Assembly (NCBI GenBank): GCA_038496675.1
Contig: CM076656.1
Coordinates: forward strand, 905,571 to 969,570
DNA length: 64,000 nucleotides
Direction of reading: 5' to 3'
Source of the DNA: Rachycentron canadum
Taxonomy: Eukaryota > Chordata > Actinopteri > Carangiformes > Rachycentridae
The notes below the pieces were generated by a model that saw only the letters and a program-made list of their open reading frames with translations, had not been told where the DNA came from and made no database searches. The position numbers were made by a program, and so were the translations under genes. This document shows positions 48,386 through 60,560 of this stretch, piece by piece. Numbering within the stretch: position 1 is the stretch's first letter; every line of letters begins with the position of its first letter.

Positions 48386-50734
48386 TTGCTTCCGACTATC
48401 AGATCAAAGGAATAACCCCAACAATTCTTTCAGTCAGGACGAAGAGAAGAAAGGTGAAAGCACAGGAGAAACAGGCAAAATCATGAGACAGGACAGGAGC
48501 TGAGTTTGAGAGAGATTTGTTGCTGGCTCTGTCGTGAGCAGCAGTTTGGGCCAATCGGGGGGGGGGTTGGGGGTTGGTTGTAAAGGTCACCGCACACCAC
48601 TGGTAAGGATTTGTTATCTGTTTGATATTCTCTCTCTTTCTCAGGTGCATCGTGACTCTACTTGTCATTTTGTTTTTATATCTTCATATAAGATTTGTTT
48701 GCTTTCATTGTTAAACTCTGTGAAGAAGAGATGAATAAATTATACGGAGAAGAGAGAGAAGATAAAGAGAAAAACACTTTGATGTTTTTTAAGCATGTTA
48801 ACAATGACAACGTTAGCATGCTGCCGTTAGCATTTAGATCTGTTAGCTTGACTTTAAACTCAGATTCTTTTACTATATATTTCTTTTTTCTTTATCCATT
48901 TGTCATTTATTTGCACAATAAAAACAGTTGTGTCATCTACAAATATTCACATATATTTAAAAAAAACACACCTGTGCTCTCGACACTGCCCTATCAGAAT
49001 TAAGGCATAAAATGGTTAGAAAATAAGAAAAACCCCTGGTTGACAATTCAAATTAAATCTGAATATTACAATAAAAAGTTTCAGTCCAGAATTGAAGTTA
49101 TTTTGGGGGGGGCATTATTCGCCTTTATTTTGACAGCCGCAGTGAGAGACGGGGGATGACATGAAACAAAGGACCATGGGTCTGTTGGACCCCACAGTTG
49201 GGACAAAGCTGTCTTTGGTATTCATTGGGTGAACCACCAGGGCACAGCCACAGGGAGACATTTAGGATTCGAGGAAATGTAACTCATCATGTCAGGTTTC
49301 TGATGCAATACTTGACAGGAAACATCTATTTATTTTTATTTACTGCGTCAACTGTGGTCAACTTTAATACTCGAGTACATAACTCATCAAATGTTGCAGG
49401 GAAAATACATTTATGTCACAAAAAGTAATTGGTTTGTGGGCTTCCTCTGCGGTTTATTTACCAGCGCAACTGGATGGGCTGGAATAATCTGCTGCTTCTC
49501 ATTTTCTTTGGTTATTTCTGTTGGATATTCTCTGGATATTCTGGTGCCATATATCCTGAGTGAGTGACAGCTGACACATTTTCATGCAATGTAATGTAAT
49601 CAAATACCATAAAACACATTTAATATCCAGGGGTTTGTGACAGTCCTGAAAAAAAAAAAACAGTTTCCCCATCTTCTGAGAATTAGCAAATTACTCTGTC
49701 GTGGTAAGAAAGAGCTGACAAACACTCACTCACACACACACACTGCATGCAGACACTGAGTGATGTACCCCTCTGATGTTTCTCACCCTGGCCCGTCGAG
49801 CCTTCAGATCAGAATTAATGGAAATGCTGAGTGTTTTATTTATGAAGTGAGAGTTGTTCTTCCTCTTGTTTGGATTGTTAATGTTTAACTCTGCGCCCTG
49901 CTTGTCTCTGAAGATGTCTGTCAAAGGTTGTTTTTTTTTTTTCCTGCCTCTTTATTTCTCTGTTTCTCCTCTGAAGAAGCAGCTTCTCTCTCAGGTCGAG
50001 TCATGTGGCAGCAGCCATGTTTGGTGGATGTAGATGCACCAGTTAACGCTGGGTAGATGCTCCCTCCTGCCTGCTGGATGACTGGGTCACACAGCTCCGA
50101 GTAACTAACTGTCACAACAAATTTGTGTGGCACCACACACACACACTCTCACACACACATCACGCTGTCATGTTTGGGTTGGGTTCGGTGTGTCTCCTCT
50201 CAGCGGCCCAACGAGGCGATCATACAACAGATAATTGCTGGTAAAGGCAGAGGCTGAACTGCAGCACGCTCACTGTGAGGTGACGTGTCATGTTGTCAGT
50301 GTTAATACATGATTAAAGTTTTATTTTGACCCAGGTTATTTACAGCTGCTCTGTGTAAGATTTGATAGTCTCTGACTGTGACACCTCCTAGTAGTGGCTT
50401 AAAAAGGCTGATTTATCTTATTATCCATATTATTTTGTTATGTGGGCATAAAAAAGACAGACACGTCCAAAACAGAAACATCAACCACAACACAAACCAA
50501 GATATATATTAAAAAACATATTTGCCACATATATTTAAATATTAAACATTATGAACTGACTTGGAGGATAATTATATTTCATTATTGAGGACTAGATGTG
50601 GGAAAATGTATGTTAATGTTTTCATAAAGGCATCAATAATCATTCATGGAAGTCATTTATTAGAAGTTATTAGTTAGTATTAGTTAATGATCCAGTTGTG
50701 TCCTGGTGGAAGTAATTAAAATAATGAATACTAA
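48386..50734. other. Non-coding block
   Basis: No supported gene. 49790-49920 has balanced composition with 'ccttcagatcagaattaatg' and 'ggattgttaatgtttaact', which may be conserved regulatory sequence. Remaining sequence is AT-rich with short homopolymers. Confidence 0.4.
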
Positions 50735-51240
50735 TCAAAATCAAATCACGCTTATTTATAAAGCACATTTTAAAAAAAAGCAGAGAGTGCTGTCATAAAA
50801 AACATGATAAAGAATAACAGCTAAAATGTAATGTCTCAAATATCCCAGAGTCCGAGACAGAGAAACCCTGGGGACTCTCATAGACCAGAGTAAACATGTG
50901 GGTTTTGAGTTTGGTTTTAAACATGTTGTTGGAGGGGGAACACTTTGTTTTGGGGCAGCTACCAGGAACGCTCCCTGAGCGTCACCCTGGGGACGGACAG
51001 AGTCACTATTGGAAAGTGACAAGACAGGCCGGGACCAGCTGGTTAGCATGCTAACACGCACAATTACTTTACTGTACAGCACAAAACTGTAAAAACTCCC
51101 AGAGGAAAAAAAGATCACACCCTCCCTCTGTCTGAACTATTTATATTCCAATGTTTTACTTTGCCTTTCCTGTGTAATGTTTTCATGATGTGAGTTGCCT
51201 TTGTGTGTGAAATGACCTATATAAATAAACTTTCCCTGCC
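50735..51240. repeat. Dispersed retroposon-like repeat
   Basis: Opens with reverse-strand tail words ('cgcttatttataaagcac', 'cagagagtgctgt'), passes 'gtgggttttgagtttgg' and 'ggggcagctaccaggaac', and ends with a forward tail 'gacctatataaataaac'. It looks like two nested or abutting retroposon fragments in opposite orientation. Confidence 0.5.
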
Positions 51241-51926
51241 TTCTGCAGTTGGAATCATTACTCAAAGTAAACATTAAAAGTTTACATGCTTTCCTTTTCC
51301 AGATAGAAACCGATGATCATTTCAGGGAAAAGCTTTCCTTGGAAAAGGATCCTGCTTCCCCACAATATATACACATGTCTTATATTAGTGAAGGAAAACA
51401 TAATAATCCAGTGACAAGATCCATCGAAATGAAAATTCATTTTATTTAAACATAATTTCTAGGAAGCAGAGGTATTGGGAGATGATCGTCTTCATCAATA
51501 AAGACAAACAGAAAGAAATAGAAAGACAGTGTTAGTGTGAGATTCACTTCGCCTCACAATTAACTGTTTCCAATCTCTGCAACTTTTTCACCCTTTGAAC
51601 AATTGAAGAGGTTACAACAGAGTGTTACCCCTCTCCCTCCACTTTCACTGACGACTGTAATCCTCCCTCTTAGTTGACTCTATGTGTTCACTCCGTCTGT
51701 TTCCCTACGGACTTTTCTGTCACTGTGTGAACTTGTCTAAAACCTGTCACCCACCAGACACTGGGGAAATATAAAACTGTCAGTAGCAGGGGACCTCTGA
51801 GGAAGACAGGAACATGAATGTTGGGTTGTAAAGATGTGGATGAGGGTAAGAGGAGAGGAGGTGCTGAGCTGCAGCCATGGGAAAGAGGAATCCATTTCTC
51901 CCACGTCCTTAATTGAAGAACCATCA

Positions 51927-51988
51927 GTGTATGTATGTATGTATGTATGTATGTATGTATGTATGTATGTATGTGTGTATGTATGTAT
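51927..51988. repeat. (ATGT)n microsatellite
   Basis: About fifteen tetranucleotide units with one interruption near 51975. Confidence 0.95.
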
Positions 51989-52965
51989 CCATGTGTGCAC
52001 GTGGCACCAACGGGACGCGTTGTGTGTCTCTGACATGTAGCGAAGCCGCTTGTTCGAGTCTCCATGGCAATGGCAGAGTGAGGGGGAAGAGCTGAGAGGT
52101 CTGCAAGGACCCATGTGGAGATCTTTATTGATCTGGATGAGACTGTGACTGGAGAGGATGACTCACCCACTCAACAAAGACAACAAGGACACAGAGGGGT
52201 GAGAGAGTATAAAGACAGTTCAGAGCCTGGAGCTTTTTAAAGACTTGTTGACTTCACACTTTAAATCACACTTTTTTCAGCCAGGACTTGACTGAGATAG
52301 AGCCTGATAATCAGACTGAAGGGCCATTTTGTTAACACTCCATTAATCACTCTGGCATTGCTCTCTCTTCTGTGGGGGTGTGGATTTTATTGCCTAAGCC
52401 CTCTGACATAATGTTAGTCGACAACGCGGCTGTAAAGTTACCAGAAGTACAGAAAGTCTGGATGGAAGTCGGCGTTTATACAGATAATTCAGTTATACAG
52501 ATGCACAATAATACCTTTCTCTACATGAGAAAATAGTAATGATAAACAATATTGAATGTACTGTTATAACATATATATATATTATAACAAGCACATCTCA
52601 AACCGTCCACATCACAGTAAACACCGTCCTGCCGCGGGCCACACATGTTCAAACACTGCTTGGCTTATTAGCATATAAAGGTGTGTGAAGTAGACAGATC
52701 CTAATTCAGTGTAGTTATGCTTTACAGTTTGTACACTAACCTGATGAGTGGACTTCAATCTTCATCTAGAAGCTAATGTTTTACAATGTGTATAGTAAAA
52801 GAAATTGAATTAGATCCAACCTAACTCTGGCTTTACGAGGCTATTTTCTTTCCTCGTCGTAAGAGATGGCTACAATTAATTAATTCAAATGCCACCATGA
52901 CTGAAAACAGCAATATCTGCCCTCTAATACGGCAGCCACCATACAGCTGCTCTGCATGTCCAGGA

Positions 52966-53406
52966 CAGTGGTTCTCTAAGATTTTAATTTTAAACTGAAG
53001 GCCCAGACCCTGATAAGATTCTTGATAAGATTTTTGCTTTGTGTCAGTGTTTGAAACCCACGACCAAAATAGTCATGAAGTTCTGTCTTTGTGTGTCTTT
53101 GCTGGGAAGCAGAGGACCCTCTCAGGGACCCCTGTGGGGCCAAAGGGTAGCAGGGTGATTAGCTAGGATTAATGTTCACTTGTTCACTAACTCAACTTTT
53201 TAATGTTTCAATCCAAGAAAATAGCCAAAAATCATTATGTAGAGGAGAATATGTGGACATTAGCAGGAAGTGACTAACAGTCACAGACAGTCTCATGTTT
53301 GAACTTTACAAGCTGTAAAGTTGAATAATCTGGGAACAGGAATGCTCCTTGAGGACACTGAATTTTTGTGGCGTTTCCAAACCAGCAGCATGTTTGGGAA
53401 CCACTG
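52966..53406. mobile_element. hAT-like non-autonomous element (candidate)
   Basis: Starts CAGTGGTTCTCTAAG and ends GTTTGGGAACCACTG, whose reverse complement is CAGTGGTTCCCAAAC; these are hAT-type terminal inverted repeats. The 8 bases before the start (GTCCAGGA) recur with one change (GTCCAAGA) about 10 bp beyond the end, a possible but imperfect target duplication. No transposase is encoded in the 441 bp. Confidence 0.55.
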
Positions 53407-54209
53407 CTGTGGTGTGGTCCAAGAGACATTTAACAATATAGGTCATTTATAGACATCATCATCGAAAGGAATAGATATTCAGATTGACTGCTGTCAATGT
53501 AAATATGTTCTTTCACTGGGACCAGACATTTTTATACATACATTTATACAATGAGAGAAAAAAAGGGGGGGGGGGGGGTTGAAAAAAAGAGAGCGAATGA
53601 ATGAACTTGCTGAATGCCTGCCAGGCTGTTCATGCCTCAGATCCTTTTCTTTGAGTGTGTGTAGTGGACGTGTTGTAAATGTTGCTTCCCAGACCTCCAT
53701 AAATCACGCTGTGTTATGAGAGAGGCCCCGGCCCCCTCTCTCTCACTCCCTCTCTCCATCCCTCTTCCTGCAGCTTCTTCCACAGCCTCTCTTTCAGGTA
53801 CAAATTCTGTTGCCATGGTGATTTCAATCGCTTTTATTGCCACGGCGTGATGAGGAGGACCCGCCGCCGGAGAGGGAGATCCATTATATTTACATTGCCG
53901 GGCATTCACCCTCGTTCTGTGGATCCACTGTGACCCACAGCTCTTCAGACCAGGTCTACAGATGTGTTAGGATCAATACTGACGGAGTTCGTCTGTCGTT
54001 TCCTTATTGGAAATATTTTGCTAATTGTTGTTAATATATTCCTCCAGTCAAGTGTAACTTACATCTCTACCAATAAAGTTTGGTCACTGAAAGAGTCGGG
54101 CAGGCTTTCTTCCAGTACGGGCCACCACAGCCAGTTTTCAAATCAGGCAGAATTTCAGATGAATTCATGGATTTTAAGACGTTTGAGCAGTTTCTTGATC
54201 AGATTTGTC

Positions 54210-54570
54210 ACATAGCTGCTGTTGTTGGCCACGGTAGCTGTGTTGGTTGGACTGTTGATTGGTCGGTTGGTTCGTCCATCACTTTTGTCCAATTTGAAAT
54301 ATCTGAAAAAACAGAAGCAAATACCAAAAGCATAGTCCTCAATGCTCCCCTGAGGATGAATCCCGATGACTTTGGCGATCCACTGACTTTTCCTGTTGTG
54401 CCACCTTGAGGTTGACAGTTGTGGTTTTCACTGCAATGTTTCAAAAGCTACTGGATGGAGTGCAGGATGTTTGGGACACATACGGCCTATTCATGATACC
54501 CAGAGGATGAATCCTGCTGACTCCAGTAAACATCGCTGATCTGTTACAGTCAGCACAAAAGAACATGACT
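54210..54570 (+). repeat. Common fish tandem-type repeat fragment
   Basis: Two degenerate, roughly 100-bp monomers, each with 'gaggatgaatcc' followed by a 'gctgac' or 'gatgacttt' and a 'ctactggatgga' word; one reads 'ccaccttgaggttgacagtt'. This matches an abundant percomorph repeat that I recognise by its 'agaggatgaatcctgctgac' signature. Confidence 0.55.
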
Positions 54571-55027
54571 TTGTGTGATGCTTCAGTTCATGAGCAAATA
54601 CTCACTAAATATTTAATGTCTTTTTATTTTCCCGTCAAAGTTGAACATGGACACTGAAAAGAACTGATGTGAAGATGAGGAGGAGGAGTAAAGGTCTGTG
54701 AATAGTACTTGCATGGATGGAGGGAAGAGAAAGAATTTAGCATTTTTCCTCCTGTGGGTCTTTGTGTTTCAGTGTGATAAGCTACTGGACACCTCCCTAA
54801 TATCTGCCAGTTTGTCTCGTGGTGGGGTGACAGGCTTCAGGACACAGTGGTGGTGATGATTTAAGTTTCTCTGTTGATAGAACAATAACTCTGCCGATTT
54901 TAAGGGTTTGCTCTGCAGCTCTCGAGCACTGATCATCAATCAATTAGGCACACAAGGTGTTTTTCCTCCTCTCTGGTCCTCGCCTGTAGACGTGTGTGAC
55001 CTATGGATCTGTGCAGAGGAACCAGGT

Positions 55028-55130
55028 CAATAGCTCCCAGCTGAAGCCAGACTTGTGATTGATCCAAATCTCAATAGCTCAGTCTTTCTAATTACATTAT
55101 CAGCCTGATTATGAATTGTAAGTAGATTTG
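55028..55130. promoter_or_regulatory. Candidate conserved non-coding element with homeodomain cores
   Basis: Contains 'tgattgatccaaatctc', 'tctttctaattacattatc' and 'gattatgaattgtaag': closely packed TAATTA, ATTA and TGATTGAT words (homeodomain and PBX/MEIS-type). Such spacing is typical of developmental enhancers, but conservation was not tested. Confidence 0.35.
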
Positions 55131-55439
55131 TTTTCTTGTGCAGATCAGAGCCCCGCCCCCTCCGCTCTGCATGGGTTGATGGATTGTGTACTAGTGTTTT
55201 TTCATGTGTTTGACAGGTGTCTTTGTCTAAATGCTCTGAATGCGTTGAAGCCATTTTCTTTCCTTTAACCCTTTCTTTGCTTTCAGGCAACTAACACCCC
55301 CCCCCCATCCCCTCATTTATTCAAATACAAGCGCATCCTCCACTACTAACACCCCCCAGCCCCTTTTCCCATCCCAACATCCCTAATTAACCCCCAGCTT
55401 CCAGCAGCACTCCACATCCCCTTGCATTGAAACGGAGCA

Positions 55440-55453
55440 GTTGCTATGGCAAC
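55440..55453. promoter_or_regulatory. RFX X-box palindrome
   Basis: GTTGCTATGGCAAC fits the X-box consensus bound by RFX factors (GTTRCCATGGYAAC) at nearly every base. Weaker relatives are at 29451-29463, 30981-30994, 34715-34728, 41190-41204, 44834-44847, 52058-52071 and 53809-53822. Confidence 0.6.
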
Positions 55454-55578
55454 CCCATACAGCAGCATATTATTCCCCCTTCAGGATTCAAAAGAGGATC
55501 AATTAGTGATGATGTCACTGCGTCAAGCGAAGCACTCAAACCCTGATCACGATTCCTTCAGAGTGGCGATCCAAGGCC

Positions 55579-55579
<1 letters not shown>

Positions 55580-55606
<27 letters not shown>
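55580..55606. repeat. (GT)n microsatellite
   Basis: GT run of about 27 bases. Confidence 0.95.
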
Positions 55607-55612
<6 letters not shown>

Positions 55613-56186
55613 ACAACATACATCTTTGTGTTAGTTATTTACGAGACATTTAATAATCCGAGAACGAAGCAAAGTAAAAAAAAATAAATATGAGGATTCT
55701 TCGTTTCTCTCTGCAGCTCAGGGTGGAAGATGAAGGCAGACTTGAGGCACCTGAATCACCACTACACACTGTGTGGGAGGACTGGATCACAGCAGGACGG
55801 GGAATACAAGTGGAATGAAAATTTGACTTTCAGCATGAGAGTTCGATGAAAAGGACAAATCACATATGTGTTACAGTTTTATTTTTGGGTGGGAGCGTGG
55901 ATCTTCAAAATAAAACTGGATGTGGACAAAAACAGAATAAATGTGTGGCATTTCTCCGGGAGAGAAATGCAGCAGAAAAATGTGCAGCACATCAAATGCA
56001 GACCTCACTCTGCTATTTCTCTGACAGAGCAAATTGATATAATAACCCACCTCCTACTTCTATAACCCTGTTGGAACTCTGCTGCCTCTTCCCCTCTATG
56101 TTACAGAAGGTTTACAGACACGGCCAAACCAGATTCTGCCTGAGAGAAGAGACAAATCAGTAACCTACAGTATTCACTATTTAGAG

Positions 56187-56522
56187 TTAAAGGTCCATAT
56201 CTGACTCTTCTCCTGTTTTTTATCCGAAGTGCTGGTCTCAATAAGAAGATATATTTTTGGTTTTAAGAACCAAAAAACAATTCAGTGTAGTTTTACATCT
56301 TCTTTCTCAGGCTGGTTGTCTGACTGTTTTCTGAGTGATCCAATAGAAATATAGCATACCAGTCCTGACGACTGGTTTTAAGCTCAGTTTCTGAATCCAG
56401 GCTGTGAGCATTTCTCTGGACTGAGACCTTTGATATTTTCACTGTATTACTATAGAACCTAGACCTGCTTTATAATCAGAGACCACATGGAGGTCTACCT
56501 TTATGTTATATGGGACTTTTAA
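56187..56522 (-). mobile_element. TTAA-flanked MITE (copy 2, reversed)
   Basis: Complete 336-bp copy: TTAA then AGGTCCATAT at the left, ATATGGGACTT then TTAA at the right, giving imperfect terminal inverted repeats AGGTCC-ATAT / AAGTCCCATAT between TTAA sites. Internal hairpin GGTTTTAAGAACC at about 56258. Internal sequence is the reverse complement of the copy at 60479-60980. It is non-autonomous; no transposase. Confidence 0.75.
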
Positions 56523-58016
56523 TTATTATAGTTTTTTCTCAGATAGCTGTGTGTTTAGCCTCTTGCCAATGCATGCCTGGTTTTTCTTCTTGCAGTTTTA
56601 TATCAATCACAAAAGCAGGCGAGTAAGACAGAGAGAATATATTTTTAGAGACACTTTTCCTCCTCCTCATCCTCCTCCCCCTCTTCTTTTCATGTATAAG
56701 CACAGCTGTTAGTAGTAAGAGATTTAGATTCCCAGAAGCACACAAAACCAAATCTGAAGACTGGATGGTGCATAGATGGTGTGTGGTGCATACAATCTCA
56801 TGTGATCGTGTCTAAAGAAAATTCAAAAGCAGGGCTGCATCACACTCCCTCCACAATCTCTGTCTGATGTGATTATTTCCTCAATGAGTGGAGTCTTACA
56901 GGTGGAGATAATGTCTCCTCTCAAAGGCATTCATTGTATAGAGACAGAAAAGTGAAGTGTTACGGGGTCATCAGACGATCTAGACCAATATTTTAAGACC
57001 ACATAGGTCTGCAGGCAAACTGTGTCATGGCTAGATTGTGCGATGATTGTTTGGTGAACTGTAGTGCTACGACTCATAAACTGGTATCATTGATTTGATG
57101 TTTTGTTTCACCTGCTGTGTGGATTGAACACAGGGGTCACAGCAGCAGTTACATTGGGAGAAGTTGCTCCTGTCACCATCGTTTTGGAATGATGACCAGA
57201 CCAGATCCCAGTGTATCTGGATCCTATGTCATCGCAATGCTTCAAATAAAATGCTTGTTGTGTTGTTTAACAGCTTCACTGCACATTTTTTCTCAGGCTT
57301 TAAAGATGAAAGCATCAAGTTGTAAAAGATTTATTTGATATAGTTTGAAGGTGGTGGTGTGGTGGGGGTGTGCGTCATCATCAATCTGTGCAGTATCCTA
57401 GCTCTTCTTTGGGCTGCACTCTTCTGGATGGAGACCTCAGATATTAAATCAAGATAACCAGAATGTGCTGTAGCCACTCTTCCAGTTTCCAGCCCATAGT
57501 TGGGCCACATGCTTGTTTCCTTCTGGGCCTGTTGTTCCCGGTTCCACAGCCTGAATCCAGCCCACATACAGCAGGAGTGTTAGATGTTGCTTCCACATTT
57601 CTGGCTCAAACACAGACAATAGCCGAGGATAACAGCCAGGATCTGCCCACAGGTACGGGCAGTACATGGGCCAGACTCGGCTGAGGACTGAGGCATGTGT
57701 TGGGCTCACTTTGTTACCTGGGTTACCACTGGGGCCACTTCCAGCTACTGTATACAATATATGAATGTGTGTGAGGTCAGGTAAATAAATAACATGAAAT
57801 AAAATGATGATGGTCGCTGTCCGTGGTCCTGATCTCTGTTGCTGTAGCATCAGGACCACACACGCGCACGCACTCACGCGCACGCACACGTTCCCTTCTT
57901 TTTCCACAGCATCATTTTCTATGTTGAATCTGGTGCGAATGGATTATTTAACACAACACGTTTATGTCTCACATTTATCATGCAAAATTGGATTTGAGAT
58001 TCCTCGCGTGCGTGTG

Positions 58017-58018
<2 letters not shown>
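56523..58018. other. Non-coding region upstream of putative first exon
   Basis: No supported coding exon. About 57440-57760 is rich in GGCCCA/TGGGCC-related words ('gttgggccacatgc', 'atgggccagactcgg'), resembling a decayed tandem-type repeat known in fish genomes; low confidence. 57860-57890 is a short run of alternating purine-pyrimidine CGCACGCAC-type sequence. Confidence 0.4.
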
Positions 58019-58056
<38 letters not shown>

Positions 58057-58060
58057 GTGT

Positions 58061-58123
<63 letters not shown>

Positions 58124-58124
58124 G
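58019..58124. repeat. Composite (GA)18-(GT)26-(G)18 tract
   Basis: Three abutting simple repeats: GA to about 58054, GT (one AT interruption) to 58106, and 18 consecutive G at 58107-58124. The tract directly precedes a CpG-rich segment, so it may lie in a core promoter. The G run and GA mirror repeat can adopt non-B structures. Confidence 0.95.
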
Positions 58125-58399
58125 TTACTTGAAATGCTCGGCGCATTCCTGTGTGGAGGGCGAAGCGAGCAGCCACCATCCTCCGGGCTGCGGGATTGCT
58201 CGAAATATCGACACTTACAGTTCAGCCGCTCAGAGAGAAGAGCTGTCACGGCCCTGAGCGCCGGCAGAGTCCGAGTCCGAGTCCATTTTGTCCCAACTGC
58301 ATTTTTGCTGGAAGTTGCGGCGCCCGGAGCCACCGGGGGAGTCAAGTCTTGATCTGTCCCCGGAGGAGTTTGGATTTGGAGAAAAACCTCGATGCAATG
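58125..58399 (+). promoter_or_regulatory. CpG-rich segment and putative first exon of a plus-strand gene
   Basis: About twenty CpG dinucleotides in 250 bp, far above the surroundings. The segment ends CTCGATGCAATG followed at 58400 by GTAAGATTC, a strong splice donor. Either ATG (58392 or 58397) would place the start codon at the very end of a mostly untranslated first exon. No matching second exon was found before 64000, so the gene would have a long first intron leaving the window. Without that exon the identity is unknown, and a non-coding first exon is equally possible. Confidence 0.45.
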
Positions 58400-60470
58400 G
58401 TAAGATTCAAGAGAAACTGGTGAATTAGAAATGTGCTGTGAGGAACCGATGATCTCGCGGAGGTTGCACGGAGGTTTGGTGTCCTGATGTGAGGCGGTGC
58501 TCGTCAGGGAGGAGAATGGAGATGAAGCATGCCGGGGATCCTGCGGCATGTGTCGGGCTGAGCTCAGTGAGGAGGCTCCCTGCTCACTTCTCTGCACAAT
58601 TACTGCAGGCGGGACGTGAGGCAGCGACTGAGGCACATTGTAGGGGGACATCAGAGGAAGGAAAGACCCACAACATGCTCCCAACATCCTGACAAATAGG
58701 CTGTTCATATATTTGTTAATATGCAAGAAGAGCTCCTACCTTTTTAAGCCTATTTGCTGAAAAGAGTCAGTTATACTGGCTTTGATAAACAATTTCCTAT
58801 ATATCATTAATTACAGCACTGACTTCACATACAACAGGCCTGCAACATACTCGCTTTTGCAGGGATTCAATCACACAGCCATGATGCAGCTGTAGCCCTT
58901 TGTGTTATAGACTGAAGGTTGTTGTATCTGGGCTCTTTTATTCCTGCAGGTCTGTGAAATGCTGGTGTTTGGGTAGAAGCTGTGAATGACCTTGTAATGC
59001 ATCCTACTGTCATGGAATCACGTTTGCTGCTTACTCTTTTCTCCTGCCTGTGTGTAGATGGTTGGAGAGGATTTAAAAAAACCCTTTCAACCACAGCCAC
59101 TCATCTGCTGTGTGTGTGTGTGTGTGTGACTGAGACAGAGGTGGTCCTCTTCTTAGCACCTCTCACCACCCAATGTTTGGCTGAAAGAAAGAAAGGAAAA
59201 GGGAGAATGCATGTTTAGTTGCCCATTATCTCCCTGGTTTGATTGATTAAAAAAACTGGTGTTTAGCTATTTGTTGACATTTGTGAGCGCAGCCTCATTC
59301 ATGAAGAGTGATGAATGAGTGGCATGTCCGTCATGAATCCTGATTGGAGGCCAAACAGGCATGCATTAGTCCTGTTAGCACGCGTTTTCCAGTCCTGTCA
59401 CCTTGATGCACATCTGTAAGAGCTGCTTGAATATATGAGCTGTTCTATCATTGTGTTGAACACTGTGTTTGTGAGTCTTTTTTAGTCTAATTTGTTGTTC
59501 ACATCTGGCACAGAAAACTGCAGATCCTGTTTAGATTTGCTTTACTCATGAGAGACAAACACATCCACAATACGTCAGTGAGATGTTGCTGCTAAAACCT
59601 TAAACAAAACAAAGTGCTGAAATATCAGGGACAAGCTTTTCTGTCTCTGCTGACATTTAAATGGCCCAATTAGCCTTGTGCTGTTGGCTGGCCTGAGCAG
59701 CAGCAGAAGAGGGGGAGAGAGGGAGAGAGTGTGAGGGAGGACAGGACATTAGGCGTCAGGCCCAGTCTCAGCACGGCAGCCTTGTAACACACCCAGTGTC
59801 ATGCATGAGCCGAGCGTCACTTAGTCACATGGAGCAGAGTCGCCGATGCAAAACGCTGCACACGAGAAAGTTGAATTCATTTCCCCCAAGAGTTTCCCTG
59901 ACGCTTCTTAAAATGCAGATACAACTTTTGCTCAGTGTTAAATACAGTCTTTATCCTGTGCGTGCTCGATGCTTGTCATTTTATGCACTTTTTACCAACA
60001 TTCAGCACAAAAACTTGTTCACAATGTTTTGGGAGCTTGATCACTATGGACCTCTGAGAAGAGCTTGAGAATATAATTTACAGTTGAATTCTTCATATTC
60101 TCAAGTGAAAATCTGGGTTCATACAAACATTACATCAGTATTTATAACATGGAACTACTACTAATTGGTTAAGAGATCTGGGAACATGGTGGCATGTCTA
60201 CAAAGCAGATGAAAAATTTGAATGAGGTCCAAAGTTTGTTTCCTCTTGAGAATAAAATATATTTGTTGATTTAAAATCATTATTATGGAACTTCTGTTGC
60301 TCTAATGCCAACTAACATCTGACATTTGCAGCAGTGACATTAATGCATGCATGGAAACATCTGTATACTGAGCACATCCTCTTTAACTGATTTAGGAAAC
60401 AACATAAAATTAAGGGAACAATGCAATAATGTAAACATCTCATTGTATTCACTGTCTGTTTTCACACACA
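58400..60470. other. Putative first intron, no exon seen
   Basis: CpG content falls off after about 58530. Contains a (TG)n tract at 59109-59128. Short open frames are present but none has a recognisable motif or good splice borders. Confidence 0.4.
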
Positions 60471-60560
60471 GGTAGATGTTAAAGGTCCATACGGTCTAAA
60501 GGTAGATGTTAAAGGTCCATACAGTCTAAAGGTAGATGTTAAAGGTCCATACGGTCTAAA
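60471..60560 (+). repeat. Three perfect-register 30-bp tandem units
   Basis: Three copies at 60471-60500, 60501-60530 and 60531-60560, each GGTAGATGTTAAAGGTCCAT plus ten more bases; the only difference is one G/A in the middle copy. The unit contains the left end of the MITE at 60479, so the terminus has been triplicated. A partial fourth unit (GGTAGA) follows. Confidence 0.97.

Noticed and set aside
54080..54409. 109-codon open frame
   Set aside because: The 3' half is a common fish dispersed repeat (54210-54570), so the frame is not a gene.
57962..58726. 254-codon minus-strand open frame
   Set aside because: Contains long HTHTHT and SLSLSL runs from the GT and GA microsatellites and no conserved motif.
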